NCBI GenBank assembly: GCA_029062075.1
Contig: JAIDQW010000401.1
Location: 1-8,785 of the forward strand
Source: Paramuribaculum sp.
GTDB taxonomy: Bacteria; Bacteroidota; Bacteroidia; Bacteroidales; Muribaculaceae
Length of the DNA: 8,785 nucleotides
Direction: 5' to 3'
Below, piece by piece: positions 6,207 through 8,785 of the stretch. Below the pieces are notes generated by a model. It was not told the DNA's origin. It ran no database searches and saw only the letters and a list, made by a program, of their open reading frames with translations. Both the position numbers and the translations under genes were made by a program. Numbering within the stretch: the stretch's first letter is position 1; each line of letters opens with the position of its first letter.

Positions 6207-7424
6207 TTATCCGAGCATGGATGCCACCCGGCGCGTCGCGGCAACCAGTGCATCACACTCCCCGACGGTGTTATAGATGGCAAACGATGCTCTCACGGTG
6301 CCGGTGATTCCGAGAATATCCATAAGTGGCTGGGCACAATGGTGACCGGTGCGCACCGCAATTCCGAGCTTGTCGAGCAGCATACCGGTGTCGTAAGGGT
6401 GCGATTCTCCGATAAGAAATGAAATCACCGCGCTCTTGTGAGGCGCATTGCCATAAATTTTCAGTCCTGGGATTTCGAGCAATTTTGGAGTCACATAATT
6501 CAGCAGAGCCTCTTCATGCGCTCCGATAGCCTCAATCCCCGCTTCTTTAATAAAAGCGATAGCCTTTGCAAAAGCTGCTATTCCAACAAAGTCAGGAGTG
6601 CCTGCCTCAAATTTGAAAGGTAGCCCGGCGAACACCGTTTTTTGAAATGACACCTTCTTTATCATTTCACCTCCGCCCTGATAGGGAGGCATCTTTTCAA
6701 GAATCGCCTCCTTGCCGTAGAGCACACCTACACCGGTGGGACCATACATCTTGTGGGAGGAGAACACATAGAAATCGGCATCAATCTCGCGCACGTTCAC
6801 AGGCATGTGGGCTATCGCCTGAGCACCGTCGATAAGAGCCACAGCTCCGTGGCGGTGCGCCTCAGCTATAATTTCCTTGACCGGATTTATGGTGCCGAGC
6901 ACATTGCTCACATGAGTCACCGCCACTATTTTTGTTTTGGGAGTAAAAAGCTTGCGATAGGCATCCATGTCAAGCTCGCAGCGGTCATTCATAGGAATGA
7001 CATTGATTTTGAGTCCCTTCCTCACCGCAATAAGTTGCCATGGCACTATATTTGAATGATGCTCCATGGCACTGAGAATAATCTCATCCCCCTCCTCAAG
7101 CAATTGTCCGTAGCTTGCCGCTACAAGATTGATTGATTCGGTGGTGCCGCGTGTAAAAATTATATCCTCCTTTCTGTCAGCGCCAATAAACTGCGCCACC
7201 GCTTCTCTCGTTTCCTCCAGCAAGGCTGTTGCCTCCTGGGAGAGAGTGTGAACTCCTCTGTGCACATTAGCCTTGTGGTTGAAATACATATCGGTAATCG
7301 CATCCACCACCGGGCGGGGAGTCTGAGTGGTAGCGGTATTGTCAAGGTAAATCAGCGGCTTGCCGAATACCTTTCTGTCAAGAATGGGAAACTGTTCTCT
7401 GATACTCTGTATATCCAAAACCAA
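6207..7424 (-). CDS. sufS: SufS, group II cysteine desulfurase, non-AUG start
   Basis: SufS is the PLP-dependent cytoplasmic enzyme that converts cysteine to alanine and passes persulfide sulfur to the SUF iron-sulfur assembly machinery. All landmarks are present in the 405 residues: LDNTATTQ at 27-34, RGTTES at 92-97, H122 in SAMEHHSN (stacks on PLP), D199 in ALIDGAQA, and the PLP lysine K225 in SSHKMYGPTG. The persulfide cysteine is C363 in the RTGHHCAQP loop that marks the SufS/CsdA group. Length is normal. No ATG lies between the sufD stop (7437-7439) and residue 46, yet homology begins at about residue 4 (LDIQSIREQFPIL). Translation must therefore begin at TTG 7424, TTG 7418 or the ATT at 7427; 7424 is chosen for length. 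The 12-base gap after sufD suggests coupled translation. Confidence 0.96.
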   Translation of the reverse strand: MVLDIQSIREQFPILDRKVFGKPLIYLDNTATTQTPRPVVDAITDMYFNHKANVHRGVHTLSQEATALLEETREAVAQFIGADRKEDIIFTRGTTESINLVAASYGQLLEEGDEIILSAMEHHSNIVPWQLIAVRKGLKINVIPMNDRCELDMDAYRKLFTPKTKIVAVTHVSNVLGTINPVKEIIAEAHRHGAVALIDGAQAIAHMPVNVREIDADFYVFSSHKMYGPTGVGVLYGKEAILEKMPPYQGGGEMIKKVSFQKTVFAGLPFKFEAGTPDFVGIAAFAKAIAFIKEAGIEAIGAHEEALLNYVTPKLLEIPGLKIYGNAPHKSAVISFLIGESHPYDTGMLLDKLGIAVRTGHHCAQPLMDILGITGTVRASFAIYNTVGECDALVAATRRVASMLG

Positions 7425-7439
7425 AATACTTTTGAATTA
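7416..7439 (-). other. sufD-sufS junction with UUG start
   Basis: On the - strand the sufD stop TAA is followed in frame by TTC AAA AGT ATT TTG GTT TTG GAT. The two TTG codons (7422-7424 and 7416-7418) are the only common alternative starts next to the conserved SufS N-terminus, and there is no ATG. AAAAG is the only weakly purine-rich segment before them. Initiation probably relies on ribosomes that have just ended sufD, which would tie SufS output to SufD. Confidence 0.7.
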
Positions 7440-8785
7440 ATTTTCAACTTTTCTGCAGGTTGCCTTGCAGTCGCCGCAAAAGGCATCCTCACCGGCAAAC
7501 CGCTTCTCCACAAGATGCCTGAGCCTGTCTCTGAGCCCCTCCATCCTCACTGTGTCTATCACATCGGTCATAAAAGCCTGCATGAGCATGGTTTTGGCTT
7601 CCTGCTCCGGAATGCCACGGGTGCGCATATAGAAGAGGGCTTCCTTGTCAAGCTGCCCGGTGGTAGCTCCGTGGGAGCACTTCACATCATCGTTGTAAAT
7701 CTCCAGCTGCGGTCGGGTGTGCATTCTCGCATTGCCGCTCGCAAGGATATTCCTGTTGCTCTGATATGCTTCGGTAAACGGAGCTTTCGGAGTTACGAGA
7801 ATACTACCCTCAAACGCTCCGGATGCCTCATCGTCAAGCACATACTTGAAGAGCTGATTGCTCTTGCAGTGAGGAGCGAGGTGACGCACAACGCTGCTGC
7901 TGTCGGCATGCATACTCCCGCTGCCGATAGCCATTCCGGTGAGAGTGGTGTCACAACCCTCCCCGTCAATATCTATCGAATAGTCGTTTCTGGTCTTTCC
8001 GCAGGTCAGTGTCATGCCGTTTATCAGCAGATTGCTGTCCTTGCTCTGACGCGCGAAGAGCCCGGACACTCTTGAGGTGAGCGGAGTGGATTCCTCTATG
8101 TCGTAGTAGTCGAAGCGGGCACCCGCACCGAGAGCTATCTCAATCACCTGCGAGCTGAGACACTCCTTTGCCGATGGCTGGGTGTGGTCACACACAAGCA
8201 ATTTAGCCGATGCGCCCCTTCCGAGCACAATCAGCACCCTGCGCAGCGCGAGCACCGGCGCGGGGGTCGAGAAAATATTCACCAGCTGGAGGGGCTGCTC
8301 CACCACAGTTCCGTCCGGCACATAAAGCACCACCCCGTCCTGTGCGAGCAGAGTGTTCAGCGCCACTTCCGGGCGTGTCATATTGGCGAGAGTGCCGTAG
8401 TATGCTTCTATAATATGGGGAATCTTTTCAGCAGCGGTGCGCATAGATTCAAACACAACACCCTCCGGTAGCCGCTGCAATCCTTTTGCAGGGTAGAAAG
8501 TGTCGTTGACGCAGACTCCGAGCAGAGTGCTCATATTCGGCACATCACAGCTGAAACTTGCAGCAATATCCGCTTGCATGGCAACTCTGTTGACATTGAC
8601 ACCGAAATCGGGAGCGAACATATCTTCAAGCGATGTCTTTTCGTAACCTTCCATGCCCTTTTGCGGCATAGATTTATGCCCGATAGCCTCCAGAGCCTGC
8701 CGGCGAAGCCTGTTCATAGCCTCCGGCGCGCCCTTGTCAAACTCAGCGGCATGCCGCAGATACAGGTCTAAATACTGGTCTATGC
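7437..8785 (-). CDS. sufD: SufD, Fe-S cluster assembly scaffold subunit (5' end cut by window)
   Basis: SufD pairs with SufB and the ATPase SufC in the cytoplasmic SufBCD complex that builds iron-sulfur clusters. The frame stays open to the right edge. The Met at 8717 is probably internal, because the codons before it read IDQYLDLYLRHAAEF, as expected for a SufD N-terminus. Counting from that Met, YEKTSLEDMFAPDFG is at 25-39 and the beta-helix core spans about 110-330. The diagnostic C-terminal block follows: HLAPHCKSNQLFKYVL (279-294), ASGAFEG, QSNRNIL, then DDVKCSHGATTGQLD (343-357). C347 and H349 match the pair implicated in SufD function in E. coli. The helical end carries the cysteine cluster C414, C417, C421. 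sufS follows after 12 bases; sufB and sufC are expected beyond the right edge. It is distinguished from SufB by length and by the LFYMRTRGIPEQEA segment. Confidence 0.95.
   Translation of the reverse strand, partial: IDQYLDLYLRHAAEFDKGAPEAMNRLRRQALEAIGHKSMPQKGMEGYEKTSLEDMFAPDFGVNVNRVAMQADIAASFSCDVPNMSTLLGVCVNDTFYPAKGLQRLPEGVVFESMRTAAEKIPHIIEAYYGTLANMTRPEVALNTLLAQDGVVLYVPDGTVVEQPLQLVNIFSTPAPVLALRRVLIVLGRGASAKLLVCDHTQPSAKECLSSQVIEIALGAGARFDYYDIEESTPLTSRVSGLFARQSKDSNLLINGMTLTCGKTRNDYSIDIDGEGCDTTLTGMAIGSGSMHADSSSVVRHLAPHCKSNQLFKYVLDDEASGAFEGSILVTPKAPFTEAYQSNRNILASGNARMHTRPQLEIYNDDVKCSHGATTGQLDKEALFYMRTRGIPEQEAKTMLMQAFMTDVIDTVRMEGLRDRLRHLVEKRFAGEDAFCGDCKATCRKVEN

Noticed and set aside
5808..6422. 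+ strand open frame (204 codons) opposite DUF308 and the sufS end
   Set aside because: The translation is rich in Cys, His and Tyr without domain structure, and it is the mirror of membrane-helix codons on the other strand.
7248..8075. Long + strand open frame (275 codons) opposite the sufD/sufS junction
   Set aside because: It lies wholly opposite two strongly conserved genes, has no recognisable domain and shows irregular composition. Its openness follows from codon use on the coding strand.
1..8785. Search for CRISPR repeats, transposase genes, tRNA genes, phage genes or defence cassettes
   Set aside because: None are present. Every gene but the lipoprotein belongs to a recognisable family (most of them housekeeping; DUF2007 and DUF308 lack a known function), and apart from the hairpin I saw no repeat longer than a few bases.

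Overview
The window looks like chromosomal housekeeping DNA from a member of the Bacteroidota, most likely order Bacteroidales. A Muribaculaceae-like gut lineage is possible, but that is only an impression from protein style. Three observations support the phylum. Two intergenic regions carry the phylum-specific promoter pattern (TTG or TTTG, 19 bases, then TAnnTTTG). Shine-Dalgarno sequences are weak or absent before most genes. One lipoprotein has a Bacteroidota-style acidic SDD motif just after its lipobox cysteine. I see no rRNA, tRNA, CRISPR array, insertion sequence, prophage gene or attachment site.

Layout, left to right. On the + strand, the 3' part of mltG (endolytic murein transglycosylase, cut by the left edge) overlaps a small DUF2007 gene by the 4 bases ATGA. 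Everything else is on the - strand. A tightly packed four-gene unit runs from 4562 down to 970: acyl-CoA thioesterase (4HBT), dprA, a uridine-phosphorylase-type nucleoside phosphorylase, and an AI-2E family permease. Its 3' end overlaps the DUF2007 gene convergently by 25 bp. Upstream of it is a single lipoprotein gene of unknown function with its own near-perfect promoter. A perfect 13-bp hairpin then separates it from the third block, which reads sufD (cut by the right edge), sufS, and a six-helix DUF308/HdeD-like membrane protein.

How the genes work together. SufD and SufS belong to the SUF iron-sulfur cluster pathway: SufS releases sulfur from cysteine, and SufD is part of the SufBCD scaffold. 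sufB and sufC probably lie beyond the right edge. The thioesterase/dprA/phosphorylase/permease unit is tightly spaced, but the products have no obvious shared pathway. MltG acts in cell-wall synthesis; the role of its DUF2007 partner is unknown.

The most useful corrections to a naive reading are these. sufS has no ATG and must start at UUG or another non-AUG codon. The lipoprotein starts at 5391, because the longer reading frame begins upstream of its promoter's likely transcription start. Both edge genes extend past the window. I found no convincing new multi-gene system; the least explained items are the lipoprotein and the isolated perfect hairpin beside it.
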